Below are positions 51,008 to 60,954 of a DNA stretch of 64,000 nucleotides, piece after piece. The stretch's first letter is position 1. The number at the start of each line of letters is the position of its first letter. The translations under genes and the position numbers were made by a program. The notes under the pieces are model-generated. The model saw nothing but the letters and a program-made list of their open reading frames with translations. It searched no databases and had not been told where the DNA came from. The stretch is from Epulopiscium sp. Nele67-Bin005 (GTDB lineage: Bacteria > Bacillota > Clostridia > Lachnospirales > Cellulosilyticaceae): positions 1-64,000 of the forward strand of contig LNZR01000080.1 of assembly GCA_002007365.1 (NCBI GenBank). Direction: 5' to 3'.

Positions 51008-51054
51008 AGGATAGGACAAAAAAGTAATATCATCACGATTTTTCAATTTTTAAA
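51008..51054 (-). repeat. Dispersed intergenic repeat, copy 3
   Basis: Minus strand: aaaaattgaaaaatcgtgatgatattacttttttgtcctatcc. Confidence 0.8.
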
Positions 51055-51262
51055 TTTTGAAATCTAATTTTCGTATTAGTTGTAAAACTCGTTTGAGAGT
51101 TGAAGAGTTGTCAAAAATTATAATTTCGTTTATCTATTTATAAGTGATTATATCATAAAATGGTGACATATGTAGGTTATAATAAAAATTTTTGCTAAAA
51201 GTGATAGATTTTTAGATAAGTTTACGGATTAATAGTTGTATACATCAAAAGAGGAGGGGCAT

Positions 51263-51814
51263 ATGCGAATAACAGAGGAAAATTTTATTACACTATTAAT
51301 TCAAAAAAATGAAAAGGCGCTAGATTTTGTAATAGATAATTATGGCTGGGTTATTCAGTCCGTTGTAAAAAAACAACTTGGAAATTTGGAGGGTTATACC
51401 GAAGAATGTGTTAATGATGTTCTTTTGGAAATTTGGAATAATGCAAAATATTTTGACCCAAGTAGAAGCACTTTTAAAAATTGGATTGGGGTTATTGCCA
51501 AATTTAAAGCTATAGATTATCAGCGAAAATATATTAAACACCTAGAAAATCAGACTTCACAGGAGCTTTTGCAAACTTTGGTTCAAGGGTGTGAAATGGT
51601 TGATGCTTCATTGTTGCAAGATGAATTAAGGCGTGAAATTGATAAGATGTTGGTTCATTTGAATGAGCAAGATAGGCATTTGTTTTTGGAAGCTTATGAA
51701 AATGAGAAGCGTATTAAAGATATTTCTACTGAGACAGGCATTAAGGAAAGTGTTATTTATAACCGACTTTCTAGGGCAAAAAAGAAGTTGAAAGTGATAT
51801 TTGGGAGGCGATAG
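51263..51814 (+). CDS. ECF-type RNA polymerase sigma factor; start corrected from 51236
   Basis: YTEECVNDVLLEIWNNAKYFDPSRSTFKNWIGVIAKFKAIDYQRK and KESVIYNRLSRAKKKL; SD gaggagg. Confidence 0.92.
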   Translation: MRITEENFITLLIQKNEKALDFVIDNYGWVIQSVVKKQLGNLEGYTEECVNDVLLEIWNNAKYFDPSRSTFKNWIGVIAKFKAIDYQRKYIKHLENQTSQELLQTLVQGCEMVDASLLQDELRREIDKMLVHLNEQDRHLFLEAYENEKRIKDISTETGIKESVIYNRLSRAKKKLKVIFGRR

Positions 51815-51817
51815 TTT

Positions 51818-52876
51818 ATGAATAAATTTGATTTGTTTAATGAGATGTCGGTGGAAATTGATGGTGAGCAGGAGCAAAATTTTACGGATTTGGATAGAAA
51901 ACGCATGAAAAAAGGAGCTAGGCATATGATTAATAATGGAAAAAATATGTCAAAGAATATTAGAGGTTGTGTTGCAGGAGCAGTAGTTATTGCATTAGGT
52001 ATGCCTGTAGCTGGAAATTATTTTTCAAATAATACACAAGAGATGATAAATGTTAGTAAAAATTTGGACGACTATATTATGAGTATTGGGCAAAGTGTAA
52101 CTCATAATGAAACTACAATTACCCTTGATGAAGTATTGATAAATGGTGATAGTTTGATGATTTTAACTACAATTCAGACAAGTGAAAATATAGGGTTAAA
52201 TAGCTTTTTATCGGAGGATTTTGTTAGTTTTAGACCAACGGTTTATATAGATGGTGTGTTGGCTTATGGGAGAAGTGTTACTGGGGAGAGATATGGGGAA
52301 AATGTAATTAGGGAGCTTAGGGAATATACTCCAACTCAAGTGTTATCAAGGGATATAACGGATAATTTAAATGTTAAAGTAGTGTATAATCAATTTGAAA
52401 TTATAGATAATCAAGAGCAACTTAATGTTGATGTACCAGAATGGGTTTTTGAGTTTAAAACTGATGATAGCACCATGATTGAGGATACAGTTACTTACAA
52501 TATTAATGAACAAATAGTGATAGATGATGGCATGGTTATCGAAGTTTTTAATATAAACCGTAATTCTATATCAACAAAATTGTACTATGATAGAGTGGAT
52601 AAAGTAGGCGTTGGTTTAACACAATCTGTTGAATTTGAAATAATAGATAATTTGGGAAATTATGTGTCTCAACCAAGTGCAAGTTATAGCCATACAGAAG
52701 GTGGTGTTATTAGGCTGGAGACGCATATTTTTGATGAAAATGGGAATTTTGTAGAAACTGTTGGAGGTATCGTTGATGAGGCTGAAAGTTTAACGATTAC
52801 ACTTATTGCAATTAATCCTAAAAACGATGGTCAATTAGATTTTAGGAGTGAGCCTATAATTGTAAATTTGAAATAG
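51818..52876 (+). CDS. Anti-sigma factor, DUF4179-type ectodomain
   Basis: Immediately downstream of the sigma gene; single TM VAGAVVIALGMPVAG; SIGQSVTHNETTITLDEVLINGDSLMILT. Confidence 0.8.
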   Translation: MNKFDLFNEMSVEIDGEQEQNFTDLDRKRMKKGARHMINNGKNMSKNIRGCVAGAVVIALGMPVAGNYFSNNTQEMINVSKNLDDYIMSIGQSVTHNETTITLDEVLINGDSLMILTTIQTSENIGLNSFLSEDFVSFRPTVYIDGVLAYGRSVTGERYGENVIRELREYTPTQVLSRDITDNLNVKVVYNQFEIIDNQEQLNVDVPEWVFEFKTDDSTMIEDTVTYNINEQIVIDDGMVIEVFNINRNSISTKLYYDRVDKVGVGLTQSVEFEIIDNLGNYVSQPSASYSHTEGGVIRLETHIFDENGNFVETVGGIVDEAESLTITLIAINPKNDGQLDFRSEPIIVNLK

Positions 52877-52880
52877 AAAA

Positions 52881-52916
52881 AAAGACTGTAAACTTTTATG
52901 TATACAGTCTTTTTGT
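52881..52916. terminator. Hairpin between convergent genes
   Basis: aaaaagactgta...tacagtctttttg. Confidence 0.8.
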
Positions 52917-52925
52917 TTTGTAATT

Positions 52926-55900
52926 TTATTCATTCAATGAAATAATATAAACTTCCTCTAGTTCTTTGGAAATTTCCGTTTGTGGAGAGTGTGCTATAGC
53001 TCGTAAAATCGTAGTATTTTCTATTATTATAGGCTCAGAATATTGTTCTCCATTAACAACTGGGTCAAGTCCATTTAATGTATAAAAAATAGTGGCATTT
53101 GGTGTTATGCTACTAAGTTCCACGGTTTGAATAGAGTCATATTCTCCACCTATTACAGATGCTATTGGAGGTGCTACAGTTTGGAGTATAATATAAGTTT
53201 CTTCCATTATGTCAGAATTTTCCATATTGTTAGCAATAGCAATGGCCTTTAGAATGGTAGTTTCTTCTATTAAAATAGGTTCGACATATTTTAGGCTATC
53301 TTCGTTTGGCTCAAATCCATCTAACGTATAATAAATTGTTGCCCAATCAGTTAATGAATATAGTGCTACTAGTTGAGCGTCGTCATATTCGCCACCAGAA
53401 ATATCAGAAATTGGTATTTGTGCCGAATTCAAATTTATAGTGTAGGTTTGCTCAAAAATACTAGAATTTTGCATATCAGGAGCAACTGCAATAGCTTTTA
53501 GTAAAGTTGTCTCGGAAATTGCAAATGAAGACTCATATTTTTGGCTATTTTGTGTAGGCGTAGAACCATCTAGTGTATAAAAAATTTCTGCATTTTCAGT
53601 GTCTGAATGTAGCTCAATTATGTTTTGGTCAGTAGTTACGCCGTAGATAATATTAGCTGTTGGTGTTTGTGCTATCAAAATTTCGTTATCAACTTCGGAA
53701 GTTTCATCTAAATTTTCTAAATCTTTTTCTAGTTCAGCAATAGTTTTTGTTGGTTCGATAAAGATTTGAGTCCAATAATTGTTGTAATATCCTATCCCGA
53801 TATGAGTTGTCGAGCTACTCAAAATATTAGCTTTATGCTCCTCACTATTTAGCCAAGTTTCTAGGACGGTTTCGGGAGTTTTTTGCCCATATGCGATATT
53901 TTCAGCCATGGTCCACCAGTCAATTTTAAAAATATCTAGCAATTGTTCGGCATCTCCAAAATATGAACTAGTGTGAGAAAGCTCATTGTTTAGAGCCATA
54001 TCAGTAGATTTAATATGAGCAATTGTTGTTAATTTATCGTGTAAAATCAGTGGTTCAAGGTTATATTTTGCTCTTTCATTATTTATTAATTGTAGTAATT
54101 CGTAAACAAATGACTCATTAATTTGAGGGTCTATTGTAATGAAAACTTCTTTAATTTCAGAGTCTATAGCGTTTTCTTTTGTGGCCAAAATTTTAAGCTG
54201 TGTATTTTGGGTAATAGTAATTTCACCAGTATACAAAGTTGAGTTTTCGGTTGGGTCAGTTCCATCAGTTGTGTAAAAAATAGTGCTATTATCTGTATAG
54301 CAGTCTAAAATTACAGTTTGATAGTTAGAATTTTCAGCTTCGCCACTAATAATAGTTAAATTTGGAGTAGTAACTTGTTCTAAATTTATTATAAATTGTT
54401 CGGCTAACACTTTTGAAAATAGTCCGTTTTTCTCAATAACAGCTTGTAATGTAGCAGTTTCTTCTATTAAAATAGGGGCTACATATTGCGTACTATTTAT
54501 TGTAGGAATTTGATTATCTAAAGTATAATAAATATTTGCACTATCAATATTTGTTGAAAGTTCTATAGTTTGAGGATTGTTAAAAGTTGCTCCTTTGATA
54601 GAAATATTAGGTTGTTGAGTTAAAAGATAATCCTCCAAATCAGTGCTAGAAGTACTATTTTCAGGCTCAAATTCTATAGGCTCATCAATTTTTGGGTTAT
54701 TATCTTTGATGAAAATTTGAGTCCAATAATGTTTGTAATGATCGTTAGCATTATAGCTATAGCCAATTCCTATATGCGTTGTTGAGCTACTTAAAATGTT
54801 AGCTCTGTGACCACTACTTTCCAGCCATGCATTAACAACAGCTTCTGGAGAAGTTTGCCCAGTTGCAATATTTTCAGCACGTGCAGTCCAATTAATATCA
54901 AATACTCCCAACAATTCTCCAGCAGAACCAAAATATGGGCTAGTGTGGGAGAACACATCATTTAGAGCCATATCGGAAGATTTAATATGAGCGATTGTAG
55001 TCAAATCTTCGTGCAATAATAAAGCCGATAGACCTTCTTTTTCACGTTCAATATTAACAAGACGCAATATTTCTTCAACATAATCATCATAAGTTGTGGG
55101 TTCTATCGTAATAAAAACAGAGGTTACATCTGAAGTTTCATATTCTTTATGAACAGAAATTATTTTTAGTTCACAATTTTTCGTAATATTAAATGCTCCA
55201 TTATACAAAGTTGAGTTTTCGGTTGGAATTGTTCCATCGGTAGTGTAATAAATAGATACATTATCTGTGTCGCAATCTAAAGTTATGGTTTGGTATTTAT
55301 TAGTCAATCCGTCTATAATTGATAGAGTTGGCATTTCGCATTGAATGTTAGAAAAATTAATTTGGTATACTTCTGTTAAAATTTCTGAAGTTAAGTCACC
55401 TTTGATAGCCATGGCTTTTAGTGTAGCAGTTTCTTCTATTAAAATAGGTTTTGTATACAAAGTTGAATTTTTGGTTGGGGTTGACCCATCAAGCGTATAA
55501 TATATTTTAGCATCATCTGTAATTGTACTCAAAGATATAGTTTGGCTGGAGTTGAATTCTCCTGCTTCGATATCTGTAGTCGGACTTTGTATAATTAATT
55601 CTGTATCAATATACGTATCTATATTTGTGTCAATGTTAGTATCTATATCTGTATTTAACCCGTTGTCAAAATCTAGCTCCCAATCAGGATTATCATCAAA
55701 AATTGGAGGCTTATAGTCGTCTTCTATAGGTGGTTGGTATGTTTGGGTAGTGATATTAGTTGGACTAGAAGTCACATTATTTATAGGATTTTGTACAATC
55801 ATATTAGAATTTTCATCTAAAGTTAAAGTTTTATTTCCGTAGTTAACAGTTGTGTTAGCAGTTTCAATATTAATTTTATTTGTACTAATATCAATATTTG

Positions 55901-56876
55901 TATCTATAGTAATATCATTATGAACCCAAAGTTCAGAAATTTTGGCGTATCCACCAATGTTAGCTTGAGATATAATTTCTAGCGAATTAATTGTAGTATT
56001 TTTATCTGTAGAAATGCGAATTGTATCGTTATATTTATCTATGACCATAAAATTTAAATCGCAATCTTTCAAATAAACTGTATTGTCTCCACAACCTTCG
56101 ATATAAACTATCCCTTGTACAGTAACGTTTTCTAAAAATACTTCACCTTCGCCAATTCCTTGAGTTAGGTATAAATTTCCTTGGATAAAACTATCTTTTA
56201 AAACGACATCTGTTGTATTTATGATGGCATGACCATCTGTATCTATTGAATATGCTCCAGATTGAGCAATTAATTCTGCCGTTAATCTACTAAATAAAGT
56301 TATAGCTTCGGCTCTAGTTATTTCGTCTTGAATTCCCAAAGAACCATCAGGGCTACCCTCTAAATATCCATGTGTTACGAGCGTTTCTACTGCATCTTTT
56401 GCCCAGCTTGAAATTTGTGAGCTATCTGTAAAATTTAGTGAAGTTGTTTGATTATCATGAATTAGGTTATAAGCTTGAACTAGTGCATAAATTACTTCTT
56501 CTCGTGTAGCTTGCGCATTTGGAGCAAAAGTATTACCATAATCATTCATTATGCCAGCCGAAGAAATTGCAGTGATTGCCTCGCTATACCAAGCATTTTG
56601 AGCGACATCAGTATATATTTTTGCGTCTTTAAAATCTTGTAGGTGAAATATATTTTGTATGCAAGTAGCAAGTTCAGCACGTGTCAGCCCAGAGCTTGGT
56701 TTAAATATGCCATCGTCATATCCAAATAGAATGCCATTTTTTGCAAATTCTTCAATGGTTTGTTCTGCCCAATGACTTTGGATATCCGAAAGTTGAGCTG
56801 AGTTAGCTTGCATTGGAAACGATAGTGCCATAACCCCTAGAGTTAGCTCCATTCGTTTTTTCAAAATTTTACTCAT
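52926..56876 (-). CDS. Giant surface protein: 3 SLH, 2 CAP/SCP domains, multiple chitobiase-C-terminal-like repeats
   Basis: SLH: SHWAEQTIEEFAKNGILFGYDDGIFKPSSGLTRAE. CAP: LLHEDLTTIAHIKSSDMALNDVFSHTSPYFG...ENIATGQTSPEAVVNAWLESSGHRANIL (twice). Repeats: IYYTLDGSTPT.NS..Y..PI.I.ETT.LKAIA. Confidence 0.9.
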   Translation of the reverse strand: MSKILKKRMELTLGVMALSFPMQANSAQLSDIQSHWAEQTIEEFAKNGILFGYDDGIFKPSSGLTRAELATCIQNIFHLQDFKDAKIYTDVAQNAWYSEAITAISSAGIMNDYGNTFAPNAQATREEVIYALVQAYNLIHDNQTTSLNFTDSSQISSWAKDAVETLVTHGYLEGSPDGSLGIQDEITRAEAITLFSRLTAELIAQSGAYSIDTDGHAIINTTDVVLKDSFIQGNLYLTQGIGEGEVFLENVTVQGIVYIEGCGDNTVYLKDCDLNFMVIDKYNDTIRISTDKNTTINSLEIISQANIGGYAKISELWVHNDITIDTNIDISTNKINIETANTTVNYGNKTLTLDENSNMIVQNPINNVTSSPTNITTQTYQPPIEDDYKPPIFDDNPDWELDFDNGLNTDIDTNIDTNIDTYIDTELIIQSPTTDIEAGEFNSSQTISLSTITDDAKIYYTLDGSTPTKNSTLYTKPILIEETATLKAMAIKGDLTSEILTEVYQINFSNIQCEMPTLSIIDGLTNKYQTITLDCDTDNVSIYYTTDGTIPTENSTLYNGAFNITKNCELKIISVHKEYETSDVTSVFITIEPTTYDDYVEEILRLVNIEREKEGLSALLLHEDLTTIAHIKSSDMALNDVFSHTSPYFGSAGELLGVFDINWTARAENIATGQTSPEAVVNAWLESSGHRANILSSSTTHIGIGYSYNANDHYKHYWTQIFIKDNNPKIDEPIEFEPENSTSSTDLEDYLLTQQPNISIKGATFNNPQTIELSTNIDSANIYYTLDNQIPTINSTQYVAPILIEETATLQAVIEKNGLFSKVLAEQFIINLEQVTTPNLTIISGEAENSNYQTVILDCYTDNSTIFYTTDGTDPTENSTLYTGEITITQNTQLKILATKENAIDSEIKEVFITIDPQINESFVYELLQLINNERAKYNLEPLILHDKLTTIAHIKSTDMALNNELSHTSSYFGDAEQLLDIFKIDWWTMAENIAYGQKTPETVLETWLNSEEHKANILSSSTTHIGIGYYNNYWTQIFIEPTKTIAELEKDLENLDETSEVDNEILIAQTPTANIIYGVTTDQNIIELHSDTENAEIFYTLDGSTPTQNSQKYESSFAISETTLLKAIAVAPDMQNSSIFEQTYTINLNSAQIPISDISGGEYDDAQLVALYSLTDWATIYYTLDGFEPNEDSLKYVEPILIEETTILKAIAIANNMENSDIMEETYIILQTVAPPIASVIGGEYDSIQTVELSSITPNATIFYTLNGLDPVVNGEQYSEPIIIENTTILRAIAHSPQTEISKELEEVYIISLNE

Positions 56877-57177
56877 CAGTTTTTCCTCCTGTGTGTGATA
56901 TACATATGACTGTATTTTAATTATAGTTAAAAAATTAATGAAAGTCTATATTGAATAAGGCAATTTGTCCCTTTATTAATTATACCTATGAAAAATATCG
57001 ACAAATAATATAATTATTATACAATATAGAAAATTTTTTTCTATATAATATTATCAAACGTTATATATAAATGATTTTTACTCAAATTTTATAGCATTAC
57101 AGAGGAGGAAACTTTTTATAGTATTCACTCAAAAAAGCTCTCAGATAAGTCCATCAGCAAAAAAATAATTTTTAGAT

Positions 57178-57210
57178 AAAAAAAGAGAGCTAACATAAGT
57201 CAGCTCCCTA
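57178..57210 (-). terminator. Rho-independent terminator (minus strand)
   Basis: gggagctgac-ttat-gttagctctctttttt. Confidence 0.8.
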
Positions 57211-57216
57211 CAAGTT

Positions 57217-58059
57217 TTAGGAGGATAATCCTTCACCGATTTTTAGAAGATGTATCTCAAAGAGAGTCATTCCTGTTTTTTGTGCAATTTCTTCGGCTGA
57301 AATATTTGGTGTGTGCAAAAGTTTACGCGCAATATTTGTAAGTTTAATTGCAGCTTTTAGCTCATGAATATTCACGTTAGATTTTGTCTCTTTAACGTTG
57401 TGGGCTAAGTCATAACGTAATTTATTTATTATAGCCTGATGTCCAGTATCCTCTAAGGCTTTATAAAATTGAGTCTGAATTGCAAGGGGTGCAAGGGGTA
57501 AACTCATTTTGATTATGGCAAAAAATTCTTCATATGTTCTTGTAAAAAGAAGACTTGCCAACAATACATGGGGTGTGTGTCCTAAAGAGGAATTGATTGT
57601 ATAAGTATTAATGTTAAATGTGTGATAAGACATATAAATTGAATTTTTAATCTGTGGATTTATTTTATAATCGTGTAATTTTTCAGTAGGGTTAACATTT
57701 AAAACTAGGGGAACTATAGTTGGCATTTTAAACTCATTTATGTTAGGAAAGCAGAATTTTCCATATTGTTTTGTATGGTAGTACAAGATTTGGTTAACTG
57801 CATTAGAAGTCATTAGATGAGGAGGTGTTTCGCCTGTATAAAAATTAATTGCTAAATATATATTATGAAGTTGGTCGTAATATAGGTTATCAGGATATTT
57901 CTCAGACAAAGTTACTTCTTCAAAGCGAGCATTATCTCGAATTCTTCCGATTGAGCGTAAATATGAATTAGCTACAGTTCTAACTATGTTTACAGAATTA
58001 AAAATATTATATGATAGTTGCTTAATAAATTGTTCAAATTGATTTTGTGTTATGTTCAT
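57217..58059 (-). CDS. Hypothetical protein, faintly Rpn/PD-(D/E)XK-transposase-family-like (unverified)
   Basis: MPTIVPLVLNVNPTEKL core and C-terminal SAEEIAQKTGMTLFEIHLLK. Confidence 0.5.
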   Translation of the reverse strand: MNITQNQFEQFIKQLSYNIFNSVNIVRTVANSYLRSIGRIRDNARFEEVTLSEKYPDNLYYDQLHNIYLAINFYTGETPPHLMTSNAVNQILYYHTKQYGKFCFPNINEFKMPTIVPLVLNVNPTEKLHDYKINPQIKNSIYMSYHTFNINTYTINSSLGHTPHVLLASLLFTRTYEEFFAIIKMSLPLAPLAIQTQFYKALEDTGHQAIINKLRYDLAHNVKETKSNVNIHELKAAIKLTNIARKLLHTPNISAEEIAQKTGMTLFEIHLLKIGEGLSS

Positions 58060-58153
58060 AGTCTTCTCCTTTTACTCTCATAGATTTACTAATAAAAGTC
58101 TTTAGGTTATACTATATTATATGCAAGATTTTGTAACATATCACAAAAATAAT

Positions 58154-59116
58154 TTATTGAGTTATATAATTTGCTAAATATTCTATATTAGGAGCAATAA
58201 TTCTACATGATGGAGTTTGTATTGCTACCAATAAATCATGGGCAACACGCTTATTAAGTTCAGATGAATTAATATGCTCTAGCAATATTAGTAATTCTTT
58301 TACAAAAACAGGATAGTTTGGTGCATTTGAAATATAATAATAAAATTGAAGTTTTGGTTGTACAAATTTAGTGAATTTTGGTTCAGCTAGAGGAGTCAAA
58401 TTGCGTGAATAATAATTAATGTCTAATAGGCTAGAAATAGTTTCTTCTCTTGTCATTCTAATAGTTTTATATTCAAGTTTTGGAATTAGAGGAGATATAA
58501 TTTTTTCTATTTCTTGATGCTCTTCAAACTCAGTAGCTTCAATATCTTTTGTATAATATTCATTATGGTGAAACTCATCATAATAACGGTGGTGGTTTGG
58601 AACTTCAAAAATGAGATTTACAATTTGAGGAGGTAAACTTTGCGTAGATTTAATATGCGCCAAGTTATTGTGAGTGTAGTGTTTATCCAAAATTGTATGC
58701 GTTGAATTTAAAACCAAAAAACTAGGGTGAAGTTTGGATTGATTAAACGTTGTAACTGTTACAAAGATATCGCTAGTAGGGTCATGAAAAATTTCACTTG
58801 GGTTAAGAGTTCGATAAAGTGGTGAAAGATGAGGTAAACTTAACGGAAATAAATCTGTAATTCTCTTACCAAGTGCGGGTTTGTCCTCCATAACCTCAAA
58901 AAAATCTAAACTAAAATTGCCAAGCTCTACAATAGTTTGGAGGTCTTGAGTACCAAGGGTTTGGAGATTATTCATTAGTGTGCAAAATTGACGATATGGC
59001 AAATGTTGTTCAAAACTTAAATTATTTGGATTAAATGCGATATGATGATGCTTATTTAAAAATTGACTCATGTTTTTTATTCCTTTCGATAAATAAATTT
59101 TATTAAATATCGACAT
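58154..59116 (-). CDS. Hypothetical protein, possibly a divergent paralog of 57217-58059
   Basis: Long ORF; similar size, order and layout to the neighbour. An internal ATG (MSQFLNKHH, ~59071) with SD is a likelier start. Confidence 0.5.
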   Translation of the reverse strand: MSIFNKIYLSKGIKNMSQFLNKHHHIAFNPNNLSFEQHLPYRQFCTLMNNLQTLGTQDLQTIVELGNFSLDFFEVMEDKPALGKRITDLFPLSLPHLSPLYRTLNPSEIFHDPTSDIFVTVTTFNQSKLHPSFLVLNSTHTILDKHYTHNNLAHIKSTQSLPPQIVNLIFEVPNHHRYYDEFHHNEYYTKDIEATEFEEHQEIEKIISPLIPKLEYKTIRMTREETISSLLDINYYSRNLTPLAEPKFTKFVQPKLQFYYYISNAPNYPVFVKELLILLEHINSSELNKRVAHDLLVAIQTPSCRIIAPNIEYLANYITQ

Positions 59117-59359
59117 AAAATAAGTTTTTATTAAATTTAAACTACTAATTATTTATAACTATTACATTAGATTACAAAAAGTTTATTTGGTCTTCAAAGT
59201 TTTATAGTAAAATTAGATTTATCATACATATTTAATGTGTAAATTTTGATAAAAAATGCGAACACCTCAATAATTATTGACACTGATTTTAATTTAAACT
59301 ATATTGTAAGTAGCATATTTGCTAACATTTTAGGGTTTTTAAATTGTAGGAGAGATAAA

Positions 59360-60727
59360 ATGAAATTAATAAAAAAAGTTTTACCGTTAGTAGCATCGTT
59401 GGTAATTTTTACACCAACAGTTTTTGCAGGAGGGGTAGATGGATTTGTATCACAGTCTAATGCAGACCTATACCCTAGTTATTCGACAAAATTAGTTGAC
59501 CAATACCCAGATTTAGCCCCATATATTGTAAATATTAATGAGTCGGTGGAAGTTGAGGGAACTAAGTTTACAATTGAAGATGCATTAAAAATTGATGGAG
59601 TTATAAAAGTTAATGCAAAGTTAGAAAAAGTTGATGGTACACAATTTGAAACTGAACTTCACCGTTCAAGTCGTTTATCTTTGCAACAAGCTACAGATTT
59701 GAATAATGAAATTTTTCAAATAATTATGCGTTTGATAAGTTCAATGGAGCAAGATGTGTTTGAGGTAATTACACCAGATGATTGGTTGTTTTTAAGCTCA
59801 ATTTTTGGAAATGGGTCTGGGAGTTCATCATCAAGCAGTGTAGTGTCTGATGATGGAAAATCAATTCACTATGAATATACGGTAATCTTTGAAGATACTG
59901 ACTCTATGGGGAGTGACTTTAAGCTAAAAGTTGAGGAGCTTGGCTTTTGGGATACCGAAGAACAGGCGCTAGATTTAGAGCTATATTCTATAGTTCATCA
60001 CAATGAGATGGGGCAAATTTTGGATAAGAATTTGATTGGTGAAGATGAAGAAACAGCTATGGAGTTAAAGAATAAATATTCTATGGAGTATGCACTAGGT
60101 GGAGGCTATGTACTTGATTTAATCCAACATTATGAAAACAATGATGGGGATATGGTTTTGAGTATTATTTATACAGAGGCAGAAACTAACGGAAATTTAA
60201 GTTTGGATTTAAAAGTTGATGACAGCCCTATTTATGGTAGTGGAATGTGGGGAATGCGTATTGATGATACGTATATTAATATAGTGGAGTATATTATTGA
60301 TGATATTTCAAACGCAAAACTTGTCGTATCAACAAGCGATTTTATTCCATATAATATTGATGGACTAGAGTTAAACTTTTCGTTGCCAAACACTGAAGTT
60401 CCAACATTAGAAACAGCTCAAACCATTGCTACTGCAAATAAAGATGGCTCTAGTGTTGAGATTAGAAATATCAAAATCAACCCATTAAGAGTTATGTTGG
60501 AAGGTAGTATTTTTGATATGGGAGATAGATTTGGATATGTGGATTTAGTTGAAGTTCAGTATAATGATGGAACTACGTTAGAATTACAACAATGCAATTC
60601 AACAGGCAGTTACAACGAGGACTATACAGTTGTAGATTTTGAAGTTGGTTATGAACTTTTAGAAGGTAGTATAAATTTGGATAATGTCGAAGCAATTTTA
60701 GTAAATGGTATGTCTTTAGCATTTTAA
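59360..60727 (+). CDS. Secreted DUF4179-ectodomain-like protein 1; start corrected from 59246
   Basis: Signal peptide MKLIKKVLPLVASLVIFTPTVFA; SD taggagag; VNINESVEVEGTKFTIEDALKIDGVIKVNAKLE. Confidence 0.75.
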   Translation: MKLIKKVLPLVASLVIFTPTVFAGGVDGFVSQSNADLYPSYSTKLVDQYPDLAPYIVNINESVEVEGTKFTIEDALKIDGVIKVNAKLEKVDGTQFETELHRSSRLSLQQATDLNNEIFQIIMRLISSMEQDVFEVITPDDWLFLSSIFGNGSGSSSSSSVVSDDGKSIHYEYTVIFEDTDSMGSDFKLKVEELGFWDTEEQALDLELYSIVHHNEMGQILDKNLIGEDEETAMELKNKYSMEYALGGGYVLDLIQHYENNDGDMVLSIIYTEAETNGNLSLDLKVDDSPIYGSGMWGMRIDDTYINIVEYIIDDISNAKLVVSTSDFIPYNIDGLELNFSLPNTEVPTLETAQTIATANKDGSSVEIRNIKINPLRVMLEGSIFDMGDRFGYVDLVEVQYNDGTTLELQQCNSTGSYNEDYTVVDFEVGYELLEGSINLDNVEAILVNGMSLAF

Positions 60728-60740
60728 GATTTAATTAAAC

Positions 60741-60780
60741 ATAGGACTATATTATATAAGTAAATAGTCCTATTTTTTTG
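60741..60780 (+). terminator. Rho-independent terminator
   Basis: aggactat...atagtcctattttttt. Confidence 0.85.
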
Positions 60781-60819
60781 TGGAAACATTAAAATAATTA
60801 AAATTTTTTAAAGAAAGTA

Positions 60820-60848
60820 TTGACAAGGGTATGCGCCTATCGTATACT
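60820..60848 (+). promoter_or_regulatory. Consensus sigma-A promoter
   Basis: TTGACA - 17 nt - TATACT. Confidence 0.8.
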
Positions 60849-60954
60849 AAGTGTATCACATGAATTGGTACACGCAAACAGCGAGTAACAGGTAAGTTAA
60901 AATTATAATTACACATTTAACATGAAAATTTAATGTATATAAGGAGAAGATATT

